The notes below the pieces were generated by a model. The model was not told the DNA's origin. It saw only the letters and a list, made by a program, of their open reading frames with translations, and made no database searches. Both the position numbers and the translations under genes were made by a program. Below are positions 22,167-32,666 of a stretch of 52,363 bases of DNA, in pieces. Positions within the stretch are counted from its first letter, which is position 1. Every line of letters begins with the position of its first letter. This DNA comes from Mycoplasmataceae bacterium (GTDB taxonomy: Bacteria > Bacillota_I > Bacilli_A > Mycoplasmatales > Mycoplasmoidaceae): positions 1 to 52,363 of the forward strand of contig JAISKD010000004.1 of assembly GCA_031261065.1 (NCBI GenBank), given 5' to 3'.

Positions 22167-22589
22167 TTATTGTGCTGCTGGTTTATCTTTTTTAGCTCCG
22201 TATGCTGATCTTTGTTGTTTTCTCTTTGCTACACCTTGTGTATCTAACACACCACGAACAATATGGTAACGAACTCCGGGTAAGTCCTTTACACGACCTC
22301 CACGAATTAAAACGATACTGTGTTCTTGTAAGTTATGTCCTTCACCAGGAATATAAGCTAGAACTTCTTGCTTGTTAGTTAATTTAACCTTAGCGTATTT
22401 TCTTAAGGCCGAGTTTGGTTTCTTTGGTGTCATAGTTCCAACACGGGTACAAACACCTCTTTTAAAAGGGTTAGCTGCGTCATTACCTTTATTTTTAAGA
22501 GAATTAAAATTAGTTAAAAGCGCTGGAGACTTTGTCTTTTTAGTTTTTGATTTTCTACCTTGTTTAACTAATTGTGATATTGTAGGCAT
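22167..22589 (-). CDS. rpsL: 30S ribosomal protein S12
   Basis: A 140-aa S12 with the decoding-centre segments [17 protein letters not shown] and [17 protein letters not shown]. In the first, the Lys (KPNSALRK) is the position commonly involved in streptomycin response. First gene of the str operon. Confidence 0.98.
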   Translation of the reverse strand: MPTISQLVKQGRKSKTKKTKSPALLTNFNSLKNKGNDAANPFKRGVCTRVGTMTPKKPNSALRKYAKVKLTNKQEVLAYIPGEGHNLQEHSIVLIRGGRVKDLPGVRYHIVRGVLDTQGVAKRKQQRSAYGAKKDKPAAQ

Positions 22590-22748
22590 TTTATGTTTTT
22601 ATTAATTTATTTTTTATGACAACCGGTTTGTATATATCGGGTGTTAATATAATTATACATAAATAATTAATCATATGTTAAAAAAAGTTATAACAGACTA
22701 ACTACGTTGGTCTTACTCCACCAACAACATATCCTTAAATGGTTTCTA

Positions 22749-24212
22749 TTAAACATGTATCTTTCTATATGGAGTGTCTGTTCGGGTTGGGAATCTTAAT
22801 ACGAAATCAGCATTATGCGCCCCAACAATAGTTATACCAAGTGTAGTAGTAATATTTGTTGTGGTTGCTAATGTATATATATTGTTTGGGTTTATACTAA
22901 ACGCTGTTTCTGGAATCGTTCCAATATTAATTACTCTTGATACTCCTGCAGTATACATTGCGGTGCAACCATACATAAAATAAGTACCAACACTGTTAAT
23001 GGAGTTGGGCAGAGTTAGATCTTGGCTAAATGATGAGCAGTTAAAAAGGAATTCACTTCCGATTGAGGTGCAATTACCAATAGTTAGTGGCAAATTAAAA
23101 CTTGTACATCCTTGCATGAAACCCATTCCGATTGAGCCAGTTAAGGAAGACAATGCTAATGCTTGATTAAATGAAGTACAGCTAGAAAGAAAATAATCTC
23201 CAATCGAGGTAACTGAAGAAGGTAATGTTAATGTTGTATTAAAACCCGCGCATCCATCCATGAAGTAATTTCCAATTGAAATAATTGAAGAAGGTAATGT
23301 TAATGTTGAATTAAAACTCATACATCCTTGCATGAAGTAATTTCCGGTTGAACTCAAAGAAGGCAATGTAAGTGACTTATTAAATGAGGAACATCCTTCT
23401 AAGAAGTAATTTCCAATCGAGGTGCAATCACTAATAGTTAGTGTTGAATTAAAGCCTGTACATCCATCCATGAAGTAATTTCCAATTGTGCCTGATAAGG
23501 AAGGTAATGTTAGTGACTGGTTAAATGACGTACAGTTATAAAGAAAATAATTTCCAATTGAATCACAATTACTAATGGTTAATGCAGAATTGAAACTCGT
23601 GCATCCTTGCATAAAATAATTTCCAGTTGTATCCAAAGAAGAAGGCAATGTAAGTGGCTTATTAAATGAGGAACAACTAGTCATGAAATAATCCCCGATT
23701 GAGGTGCTATCGCCAATAGTTAATGTTGAATTAAAACTCGTACACCCATTCATGAAGTTACTTCCAATTGAGTCGCAATCACTAATAGTTAATGCTGAAT
23801 TGAAACTCGTGCATCCATTCATGAAATAATTTCCAGTTGAAACTAATAAAGAAGGTAATGTTAGAGCTTTATTAAAAGATGCAAAATTACACAAAAAGTA
23901 ATCGGGCAATTGTGTTAATGTTCCATCATCCTCAAAAGTAATACCGGCAATTCCATTTCTAGATATTGAGTGTTCGCCATTTTCTGTTTTAATTGTGATA
24001 TCGCCGGTATTATTACCACTTAACGACTTTGCGAAGTCATTATCGTCGTCTGTACTCACAAATTTAACACCAGTAGCAGTTGTTATTGAACATCCATTTG
24101 CAGGAATTGGTGAAACTGGATTTTTATTACAACTTGTTAGTTCAATTGTAGCTAATGGCAAAACTCCTAAAACACATATTGGAGCACAAATACTTAAAAA
24201 TAATTTCTTCAT
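22749..24212 (-). CDS. surface lipoprotein with about thirteen LRR_5/BspA-like repeats
   Basis: A 487-aa lipoprotein, lipobox LTSC (Cys28). About 13 tandem units of 22-24 residues (FNxxLTLPSSxxSIGNYFMxGCTS) run from about residue 110 to 415, each ending in a conserved GC[TS]S/G. Repeats alternate between an LTLPSS type and an LTISDC/LTIGDC type. The C-terminal cap (NIGTIPETAF…TPYRK) matches that of the shorter paralogue at 10593 on the opposite strand. The solenoid resembles BspA-type LRR adhesins. It has no TGA codon. Unit number probably varies between strains; that is inference. Confidence 0.9.
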   Translation of the reverse strand: MKKLFLSICAPICVLGVLPLATIELTSCNKNPVSPIPANGCSITTATGVKFVSTDDDNDFAKSLSGNNTGDITIKTENGEHSISRNGIAGITFEDDGTLTQLPDYFLCNFASFNKALTLPSLLVSTGNYFMNGCTSFNSALTISDCDSIGSNFMNGCTSFNSTLTIGDSTSIGDYFMTSCSSFNKPLTLPSSLDTTGNYFMQGCTSFNSALTISNCDSIGNYFLYNCTSFNQSLTLPSLSGTIGNYFMDGCTGFNSTLTISDCTSIGNYFLEGCSSFNKSLTLPSLSSTGNYFMQGCMSFNSTLTLPSSIISIGNYFMDGCAGFNTTLTLPSSVTSIGDYFLSSCTSFNQALALSSLTGSIGMGFMQGCTSFNLPLTIGNCTSIGSEFLFNCSSFSQDLTLPNSINSVGTYFMYGCTAMYTAGVSRVINIGTIPETAFSINPNNIYTLATTTNITTTLGITIVGAHNADFVLRFPTRTDTPYRKIHV

Positions 24213-24323
24213 ATATTTATATTCTATTATAAATAGAATTTATAATACTATTTTTGCTCTTTATATTTCACTCCTGCGTTGACAATATTCATATCCGCCA
24301 ACTCTTTAACCAAATATAATTAG

Positions 24324-24335
24324 CATAATATTTAT
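24324..24335 (+). promoter_or_regulatory. -10 box giving a predicted leaderless nfo mRNA
   Basis: CATAAT (24324-24329), six bases, ATG at 24336. A second TATAAT lies at 24315-24320. No Shine-Dalgarno. Confidence 0.5.
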
Positions 24336-25202
24336 ATGTCTAAGTTGCTTATTGGTTCTCACCTTCCCATGTCAGCACCAGAATATTTAACTAAAACAGT
24401 TGACCTTTGTTTAAAGAATAAAGAAAATTGTTTTATGTTTTATTTAGGAGCACCTCAGAATACTCATAGAGTTGCTACTAAATATCTAAACATTGAGCAA
24501 TGTAAAAAGGAATTAATAAACAATGATATCGATATAAATAATGTTGTTATTCATTTAGCTTACATTATTAATGCTGCAAGTGGAGATAAGGTCAAAAGAG
24601 ATTTTGCACGTGACTTCATTAAAAAAGAAATAGCTGGTGCATATGAATGCGGTATAACAAAGGTTGTTCTGCACCCAGGTAATGCTGTAGGTATTAGTAA
24701 GGAAGAAGCAATAGCGAATTGCATCGACACAATAAACAAAGTTAATGAATTTAATAAAGGAGTTACAATTTGTATTGAAACAATGAGCGGAAAGGGCACA
24801 GAAATTTGTGCTAATTTCAAAGAAATAAAACAAGTAATCGATGGAGTTAAAAACAAAAAACTAATTGGTGTATGTTTTGATACTTGCCATGTTTGAGATT
24901 CTGGATATGATCTATCAGATGTAGATCAGGTTTTTAATGAATTTGATAAAGAAGTGGGGCTAGAATGAATTAAAATAATCCATTTAAATGATAGTGAGAA
25001 TATTAAAGGAAGTAAGAAAGATAGACACGCAAATATTGGGTATGGAAAGATTGGATTCGACAACCTTATTAATGTAGCGTACTACAAACCTCTTGAAAAT
25101 GTTCCTAAAATTTTAGAAACTCCAATGGCAGATAACTGAGCGTCATATGGAAAAGAAATTGAGTGTATCAAAAATAAGAAGTTTGTTGATTGAATTAAAT
25201 AA
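24336..25202 (+). CDS. nfo: endonuclease IV (AP endonuclease)
   Basis: A 288-aa TIM-barrel zinc enzyme cutting DNA 5' of abasic sites in base excision repair. Zinc-ligand segments: VVIHLAYIINAAS, VVLHPGN, CIETMSGKG, CFDTCHVWDSGYD, IHLNDS, DRHANIGYGKIG and ILETP. Four TGA-Trp codons lie in the C-terminal half. Its last 8 bases overlap the end of the minus-strand membrane protein gene. Confidence 0.96.
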
Positions 25203-25533
25203 TCTTACTCTTAGAATATTTACCTTCGTCATTTACTCTAATTTTTCTTCATTTTCTTTGTTTGATTTTAAATGTTATAGACAATGGTCCGAACATTCCA
25301 TATCCGATAACTGTAAATCATGAGTATCAATAAGATCATGAGAAAGAAAAACTCTCACCAACTTTAGCACTTCTCATAGAGAATGTTGTACCAATGGCTA
25401 GAAACATCAAACCAAAAATGATACTTCACCAAAAAAGAACGTGGTATATATTTTCTTTAAGATACCAATTTGAGTGTCATATAAATTTAATGTCACGATA
25501 TGATTTGTTTGTATTATTAGATATTGATTTCAT
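25195..25533 (-). CDS. two-TM membrane protein linked to the VirD4/VirB4-like genes
   Basis: A 112-aa protein rich in Trp, seven of them TGA-encoded, so it vanishes under the standard code. It has two hydrophobic segments (about residues 28-50, SIIFGLMFLAIGTTF, and 66-84, SWFTVIGYGMFGPLSI) and a basic tail (KIKQRKWRKIR). It starts one base after the stop of the VirD4-like gene, so it is the third gene of that module. No family recognised; a small pore or anchor subunit is possible. Confidence 0.75.
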
Positions 25534-25534
25534 A

Positions 25535-27583
25535 TTAACGCGGTGTAGTGTACTCGTCTAACTTGTGAGTCTTAATTACATTACCAATAAATTTAGAACC
25601 ATATTTAGAAAGGACTTTGTTAGCATCACGAGTTACAAATGGTTGACTATAAAGAATATCAGCAGTTGCTTTAATACGAGCGCCATCACTTGAATAAACA
25701 GTATGTGTTGTTCGGTATATAACTTCTCCAACGGCTAATGTGTTGGCACGATTAATAATTGTTTTCTTTAGTTCATCTTGTTTCAATGAAATATTTGCAG
25801 CATTGGTAATGTTTCGGTACTTCGAAGCGACATCCTTATATTGGAAACCGAAATCAACAACGTGTGTTGTTTTAAGAATGTCACTTAATAACATTTGTAA
25901 CAATGCATCGTTATTTTTATGTATTAGGAAAGTATCACATTGTGAAAAGACTGCTTTACTACTTCCTTTATCACGAGATTCAAATTGGTCAACGCTTATA
26001 ACATCAAGACCTATAGAATACATACCATTATTTAGATCCATAATTAAACTTGATATTGTCAAGGTTTCAGGAACACTATTAAATAGGTCTCGGAAAATAA
26101 CAAGTGTTGTTCCATCAGCCGTCATTCTTTGTCTTGAATTATATTCAGAGTTAACAAGTAAGTCCGAATAAATTAAACGTTTAATCATGTTTGGGTTTTG
26201 TCATTCTTTTAATGCAGCTGTTCTAAATAAAAGAATAGTATTTGATTGTCTTTCTTTCAAAACGTCTTCCATTGAAAAACCTCCAAGGCTTGTCAAAGCA
26301 TCTTCAGAATCAAATGCTGCAACACTAAAAATATTAGCTAATTTCTTTAATACGGCTGTATCTATATCATCAACTAAATTAAGTCAGAATTTCATCTTAT
26401 CGCGGTGTAAAGTATTTTTGCAATCTTTAAATGCATTTTTAATGGTTGTGATATTAGTAAATTCAGAAAGTGTTTGGAAACTTACATGATTGTCACTAGC
26501 AAGAATTGCATTTACAATTGTATTTAAAGCGTTGAATAGATATTCATTTTTTTCAATGCCTAATCTTTTTTCAACAACAGTATTCACTAACATTGAAACA
26601 ATTCTTGTTGGTGATTTGTTAATGAAAGGATTGTATTGAAAACCATAATGTGCTCCTGGTTCGAAAACCACTAATGGTCTATTAAGTTTCATTGACATTT
26701 CTGATAACATGTCAAGCAATCATTGGTTATTTTTTGGGTCGTCAATAATAACTGGATCATTATTATATAGAGCTGATAAAATTCAGTTTAATTCGCTATT
26801 AGTTTTTCCTGAACCTTCTGCTCCAAAAAAGATAATGTTATTTTTTCAGTTATCTTTTTCAAAAGTAACATAATTTATTTTAGAAAAAATTGCTCCTTTA
26901 GAAAGTTGTGGAAAGTATCTTTCCTTTGCAGCAATAACTTTCTTCATACGTAGTACTCGGTGTGTTGAGTCATATGAAGTAATCTTCATGCAGGCAACGA
27001 TAAGTGGTCTACGTGGAGCAACATATACAGTGCCAGCTGCTTTTGCTTCTACTTCTAAACGTCTATCTTTTTTAAGTGCACTTGTAATGTATGAATCAGA
27101 TAAGATTTTAATAAGGTAGAAGCATACAGCAAATATACTTCAGAAGCAAACAATAAAAACAGCAAGCATAGTGAATACCCTAACTAAAATTCCACCAGCA
27201 GTAATTGTATGAATTGGTGTAGATATATCATTTGGGTAGCAATAAGCTTTTAAGTCTTTTATACAATCGAAAAGATCTAATTTAGTTCAAGGATTATTGG
27301 GGTCTGTTGGGCTAAGGTATTTAACTTCAAAATGTAAGTGCTGTGTCGATAAACCGAAAGATATAAAAAGAAAGAGCAAAGCACATACAGTAACAACGAA
27401 TAGTAAGGCTTCTGTAAAATACTTAAATGCCCTACGCATTGGAGTTATGTATACGGTTGCTAGAACTCAGCCATACAATTTTATGTTTAGTTTAGCGAGT
27501 AAAAAACCAAGTGTAATTGGGAAAAAAACTACAGCAAGTACTCTGGCCAGATATTTTATTTCACTAGTTGCTGGAGCTGCCAT
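25535..27583 (-). CDS. VirD4/TraG-like membrane ATPase (type IV coupling protein-like)
   Basis: A 682-aa protein. N-terminal half: hydrophobic helices near residues 9-30 and 55-80, an outside loop, and another pair at about 130-165. Then a cytoplasmic RecA-like domain begins with Walker A FFGAEGSGKT (near residue 250) followed by VIIDDPKNNQW and RPLVVFEPGAHYGFQYNPF, typical of TraG/VirD4 (D-x-K, f-x-P…NPf). The position expected for Walker B reads TTLVIFRDLFNS, without the usual acidic DE pair. The following SIGLDVISVDQFES matches the family's 'Q' segment. In conjugation such proteins recruit DNA or protein substrates. No relaxase is nearby. It is translationally adjacent to the VirB4-like gene (2-base gap). 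Confidence 0.75.
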
Positions 27584-27585
27584 AA

Positions 27586-30540
27586 TTAATTTTTATTGAA
27601 TCCAATCCACTGACCAGCACGTGCTTTCACTGGAGCTGCAGTAGGCTGTTGAGGTTGTTGTGGCTGTTGTGGTTGGTATTGTTGGAACGCTTGTTCTGGT
27701 TGAGCGGGTTGTTCTTGTATTTGTCCTAATGCGGCAACATCTCTGTTGTATGCGACGTCACGTTGTATATCAGCCATGCTCTTCTCTCATAATGATTGTC
27801 AGAATGAAATTTCAAATTGAACTTGGTAACGGTCATAAGCAGTCATCAATAATAATGCTTTACCACGTCCGGCTTGAGTCATATATCTACGTTCAGCATC
27901 ACTAAGTGGTTGTCCTGAACCTGATAACATTTCTACTAAGAATTGTACATCTTCTTCACCCGTTGTGAAGAATAAGTTATACTGAGACATTGTAAATATT
28001 GATTCATAGTACTCTTTCTTTTTAAGATCGGCAGTTGAACGAATTGAGTTAAAGTTCTGGTTAATCAAACATAGAGCAGATTTAAATGAACGGTCGATAC
28101 GTGCGAATTCATCAAGTTTTGCCAAAACTCCGTTAATATTGTGAATTAAGTGAAGCTCATCGATGTATAAACAAACTTGTTGTCCAGAAATCATAAATGC
28201 TGATGATACACGTAGAATATTTGTAACTCAACAAGCAAGAATGTTTTTGTTACCGTAGTTAAGGGCAATTTCCTTAACGATGAAGTTTCACATTCTGTTT
28301 TCTCCTCAGATCACGTTTGTATATCTGTTAAATAAGTGTGCAGACACACCGACAGCATGTTCTTTTAAAAGGATTTGTAATTTATTGAACGCAATCTTAT
28401 CAGTGCTTGTTTTTGCACTACTTGCACGCTTAATGATTTCATCATAAAATTCTTTCAAAACAGGCATCTTATTACGAGGAATTGAATTAAAATCAGATGT
28501 AGGAGTGAATCTATGTTTCTTTTCATAAACAAATTGTTGAACGTCATTGAAACAAGAAAGAATAACTTTATCATCAGGAATTTCAGGGCTTAGAGAAAGA
28601 AGCATTGAAATACTAACTAAGTTTGCTTGATATTGATTAGATAATGGGTCACTAGCACCTTCTCCTAAATTAGGAACAACTAGGACATCGAAAATATTAA
28701 TACATGGAGCGTTAACATCGGCAGCACCAATATAAACGTTATTTCCTCCTAAGTTTTCTGTAAGTAATACACGTTCTGGTTTAGGGTCGATTGAAATAAT
28801 AAATTTATCATCAAGGCGGTCAGCTACCATATCTAAATCCGCTGTATATGACTTACCAGATCCGTTACGTCCTTGGTAGAAACGGTTAAATGAGTTGTAC
28901 ATTTCATTTACTTTTCAGTAGTTGTTTAAGAATGGAGCATTAACCAATGAACCATCTGAAGTATCTCATCCTTTAAATCAAGCATTTGTATCTCCACTAA
29001 CACCCTTAACCATGAAAGGGAATCCAAGTCCTAATGACGTAGTTAATAAATAGTGGTCAATTGAATTAACTATCGGAAGTTTATTAACCATGCTTGATTC
29101 AGCTTGTACGTTTATACCGCTTGTTGCAACGTTTGCAATAGACTTCAATGTCTTTCCAAATGAAGATGTTGATTTTCTATATTGAAGTGCAGGTAAATCG
29201 AAAAGTCTTGTTGATACAAAAGCGTCCATTTGCAAGAATCTACAATCATAGAATTGTCATCCTGTATTGAAAGTGTAAAGCTTTGATTTAAAATCATCAA
29301 TGTTCTTTTTAAGCATTTTCTTAGTTGGTGCTCTGAAACACATATAGAAAACTATTTGTTTCATACCAATAGATGAATTAACTAATTGTTGGTTAAGAAT
29401 ATCGATTTGCTCTTTAACATGTGCAATTCTCATACGGTCATTATCTGTCGCTCTTTTTCTGAACCACTTCGTTTGAATTAGGTTATCAGTAGATGTTTGC
29501 ATCTCTTCCATATGCTTAACAGCTTCTTGCGGCATTACGTCATTAATATCAACAAGGATTGAATAGTAATCGGCATTAAATAAACTTGAAAGTCATAGTG
29601 CTGATGCATATTCAGGTAATGCTGTATATGAACGATATGCAACATACTCATGTGAACCATCTGTTTTATCTATTTGTACCATGTCAGCAGATGTCTTAAG
29701 AGAACGTACACCTATTTGACGAGGATTCTCAAGAGAAAAACCATCAAACCAAAACTCATTTACCATTTGTTCAAGTTCATTTGGCAATGCTGGTCTAAGA
29801 ACTAGATGGGCACCGGCAGCTTGGTTTGCTAATAATGCGAAGTTTTTATCATTAATCTGTGGAGAAATAGATTCAATAAGTATGAAATATGCTTGTTCTT
29901 TCATGTCAGTTGAAGTGTTAACTTCGTTTAAGAAAGAAATATATGTATTTTTAGCATAGTTTACACCTGGGTGGTTACTTTGCAATTTAAAATTCTTTTG
30001 AGGAACATAGAACTTTATTTGACATGAAACAATTTTAAATCTAAACTTGGCTTCAAAGAATTTACTCATTGAATCAATAGCGGCATTCTGTTCACCAGGT
30101 TGTAGAGTTAGTGGATTAAAACCTTCTAAACGATATATAGAACAATATCCATTAGATCCACTGCCTTTGTAATGGATATGGTTTTCATTAACTTCTTTAA
30201 TTGTATAAACTGCGTGCATTTCTGCTGGAGCAATATCTTTCTTTACAAAAATATTACGTAGTGCTCTCCATAATCTTGTTCTTAATTTTCCTTTGGTTGC
30301 ATTTTGTACAAAACAGAAAGCGGCTCATGGAATTAGAATTATTGCAACAATTACAAGTTTAATGATTACGCCCATCATTCCGCCTGAAAAACTAGGTATT
30401 ACCAATGCTAAAATAGCAACGATTGCACCAGCAATAAAGAGTATTCAGTCGGATAGCGAAACCATCCCCATAAGTTTAATTGAACGTATAGGACGAGGGT
30501 TAAGCTCGGTTGTATCACTAGTACCGTTAAAATCAGTCAT
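27586..30540 (-). CDS. VirB3-VirB4/TraE-like secretion ATPase
   Basis: A 984-aa protein. Residues 1-100 carry two membrane helices (SDWILFIAGAIVAILALVI and GVIIKLVIVAIILIPWAA) and look like a fused VirB3/PrgI-type domain. A long CagE/TrbE/VirB4-like region follows. The ATPase core has Walker A GRNGSGKS (557-564), the DPKP strand, and Walker B CLYIDELHLI (Asp794-Glu795), then INQNFNSI and a TTGEED segment. The tail (from about 945) is Gln/Pro-rich (QQYQPQQPQQPQQP). Many TGA-Trp codons interrupt it under the standard code. VirB4 proteins energise type IV secretion; mycoplasma ICEs encode relatives (TraE) beside TraG, but no other ICE gene is seen. A TATAAT lies nine bases upstream of the ATG. 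Confidence 0.8.
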
Positions 30541-30591
30541 GCTTTATATATTATATATACATGTAGTTTTTTTATAACTAAAAACTGTGAA

Positions 30592-30798
30592 TTATCTTAA
30601 TAAAAAATAAAATAACAAACATATGAACAATGTTATAGATAAGGCAGCAGAAATGATAAGGGTGGAACGTATCTTGTCTTTTACCTCATATTTGTGTTTC
30701 TGCTCAACATCATTTAGCTGTTCAGTTGGGTTTTCTGCTTCCTCATAAGCTTCAAGAACTTTTTTCATTTCCTTAGTACGTCTCTTTAGATGCTTCAT
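30592..30798 (-). CDS. small tail-anchored membrane protein
   Basis: A 68-aa protein: charged helical N-terminus (TKEMKKVLEAYEEAENPTEQLN) and one C-terminal membrane helix (TLIISAALSITLFICLLFYFLL). It starts 2 bases after the miaA stop, so it is co-transcribed with miaA, and ends 51 bases before the VirB4-like gene. It may be an accessory subunit of the secretion-like module or simply a miaA-linked protein. MKKVLEAY at 30768 is an alternative start. Confidence 0.65.
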   Translation of the reverse strand: MKHLKRRTKEMKKVLEAYEEAENPTEQLNDVEQKHKYEVKDKIRSTLIISAALSITLFICLLFYFLLR

Positions 30799-30800
30799 GC

Positions 30801-31664
30801 TTATATTATCAATTCATTTATGTTGAGATTGTAGATTTTAATGGCATCGTTATAATGATTACGAATCCAAGTTAATTGCCTTTTAGCATAATGTCTTGTT
30901 AGTGTTTTAATTTTCTCAACATCTAATTTTGTGTTATTTGTTAATGAGTCAATTATTTGTTGGTAGCCAATTGCTTTTAATGCGTTAAGACTGGTTAAAT
31001 CTTTATTTAATTTAAGTAGAGATTCTACTTCGTTTATTCAGCCAGCTTCAAGCATTTTATCAACTCTTTCATTTATACGTTTATATGTAACTGCTCGATC
31101 ATAATATGCTCACACAAACACTGGGTTATATTTTGGTTCATCTCTTTCAACAAGTGTTTGCTTATTATCTAGAATCTGCAAGGCGCGAACTAGTCTTTGA
31201 TGGTTATTTGCATCAATTTTTTTTGAAAGATTTGCATTTTTTTCTAATAGCATGCTGTATAATTTTTCATTGCTTAAATCATCGTACAAATCGGAACGTT
31301 GAGCAACATTATCTAATTTGTAATTATTTATTAAACAATCAATGTAAAGATTTGAACCTCCAACAATGATTGGCATTTTTTTACGAGATAAAATGTCCTC
31401 AATAATTGTATTTGCTCTTTTTTGGAATTCGCTGATATCTCATCTGTCGAAAATAGATATTTCACCATCCAAGTAAAATTTTGCTTTCTTTTTTTCTTCA
31501 TCTGTGGCTCTTGCTGTACCGATTTTTAGTTCCTTATAAACTTGGAAAGCGTCCGCGTTAATTATTTCGCCATTGTACTTATTTGCTAGTTCAATTGCGA
31601 GATCAGTTTTGCCACTTGCGGTAGTACCAACTACGATAATTATTTTCGGTAATTTATTTTCCAT
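30801..31664 (-). CDS. miaA: tRNA dimethylallyltransferase
   Basis: A 287-aa enzyme that prenylates A37 of tRNAs reading UNN codons. P-loop [29 protein letters not shown] (DSxQxY motif with D and A), and [13 protein letters not shown] are family hallmarks. The C-terminal [10 protein letters not shown]-like [11 protein letters not shown] and [13 protein letters not shown] fit the family. Overlaps the upstream reductase by 11 bases. Confidence 0.95.
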
Positions 31665-32562
31665 GTTTTAACTTAAGCAGTACCTTTTCAGCTTCGGTAA
31701 AACATGATGAAATCTTATTTGCTTTAGCGGTGTATGTACAACAGTCCCCAATTGCATAAATATTTTTTAAAGAAGTTTCAAAATTTTCATCGACTAAAAT
31801 CTTATTTGCTTTGTTAAGATTTAGTTTTTTGATTAGAGCATTTTCAGTAGTTATTTTCTGACCATATTGAACAAGTAAAAAATCAAAAGGAATGCTAGTA
31901 ACGCTACTAGTTTTATTGTTTTTTACAAATAGCTTGTTGTTTTCTATTTTTTCAACAACACTATCTAAAATAACATTAACTTTATTTGCAGATAATTTCA
32001 CTGTATTTTTTTCATCAGCTCTAAATTCATCCCGACGGTGAATTAGTGTGACATTATTTGAAATATTATTGCTTGTTATCTCATTTGCTCAATCAACCGC
32101 AGAGTTACCGCCACCTAGAATGACAATTTTTTTATTTTTATAGAGATTTATATCTTTAACAGAGTAATGAATATTTTCATCATCAAACATTATTTCATTT
32201 GGTGTGAATATACCAAGACCTGTACAAACTAAAATATTCGTTGCTTGAACAACAAAATTATTATTGGTCTTAACTTCATACAAAATTCCTTTTTGTTCAA
32301 ACGAAACAACAAATGAATCAAGTTTTATAGTGCAATTAGTTGCTGACAATTCCTTAGCGAGAGCATTAACGAAATCAAGTGAGTTAACTGAATCATAATT
32401 GGGGATATCATAAATAGTTTTTTGTGGATATAAATTAGCAGGTTGTCCACCTAAAAATTTATTTCCCTCAATTAGAATAGTTTTGAGCCCATTAGATGCT
32501 GCATTCTTTGCTGCATATATTCCTGCTGGTCCACCGCCAATAACTACTAGATCATAATCCAT
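31654..32562 (-). CDS. ferredoxin/flavodoxin-NADP+ reductase-like flavoprotein (YumC/TrxB-like)
   Basis: A 302-aa FAD- and NAD(P)H-binding reductase. N-terminal [13 protein letters not shown] motif, [22 protein letters not shown](P)-binding [10 protein letters not shown] with HRRDEFRA, and the C-terminal YAIGDCCTY. It lacks the redox CxxC that thioredoxin reductase has between the GGGNSAxx strand and the second nucleotide domain, so it fits the YumC-type ferredoxin-NADP reductase (FNR2) group better than TrxB. Such an enzyme could reduce the flavodoxin or ferredoxin that NrdG and RlmN need; that link is inference. Confidence 0.85.
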
Positions 32563-32574
32563 AATATAATTATA
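32563..32574 (-). promoter_or_regulatory. -10 box giving a predicted leaderless reductase mRNA
   Basis: On the minus strand TATAAT (32569-32574), six bases, ATG at 32562. No Shine-Dalgarno. Confidence 0.55.
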
Positions 32575-32666
32575 ACCTTAGCAGTTAAATAGTGTGTTAT
32601 TCGCTTTGTTCTTGCAAATCAAAATCACTATAAAGCAACTAAAGTTAAGTATGTATTTACAGAGAC

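Noticed and set aside
22690-22730. Terminator GTTGGT/ACCAAC downstream of the large repeat lipoprotein
   Set aside because: Six-base stem without an adjacent T run on either strand; not reliable.
22900-23900. CRISPR-like regular repeats
   Set aside because: The periodicity of 66-72 bases is the coding unit of the 22-24 residue protein repeats in a continuous frame.
24555-24856. Two overlapping minus-strand frames inside nfo
   Set aside because: Opposite-strand shadows of a well-conserved gene, with no start signals and biased composition.
25195-30540. Complete integrative conjugative element
   Set aside because: No relaxase, integrase/transposase, replication or lytic genes, and no flanking repeats; the borders are nfo and miaA.
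30293-30577. Plus-strand frame opposite the VirB4-like N-terminus
   Set aside because: Antisense to the conserved two-helix VirB3-like domain; it crosses the promoter of the real gene.
31654-32562. Thioredoxin reductase (trxB)
   Set aside because: The redox CxxC is missing and the [11 protein letters not shown] segment fits the FNR2/YumC group.
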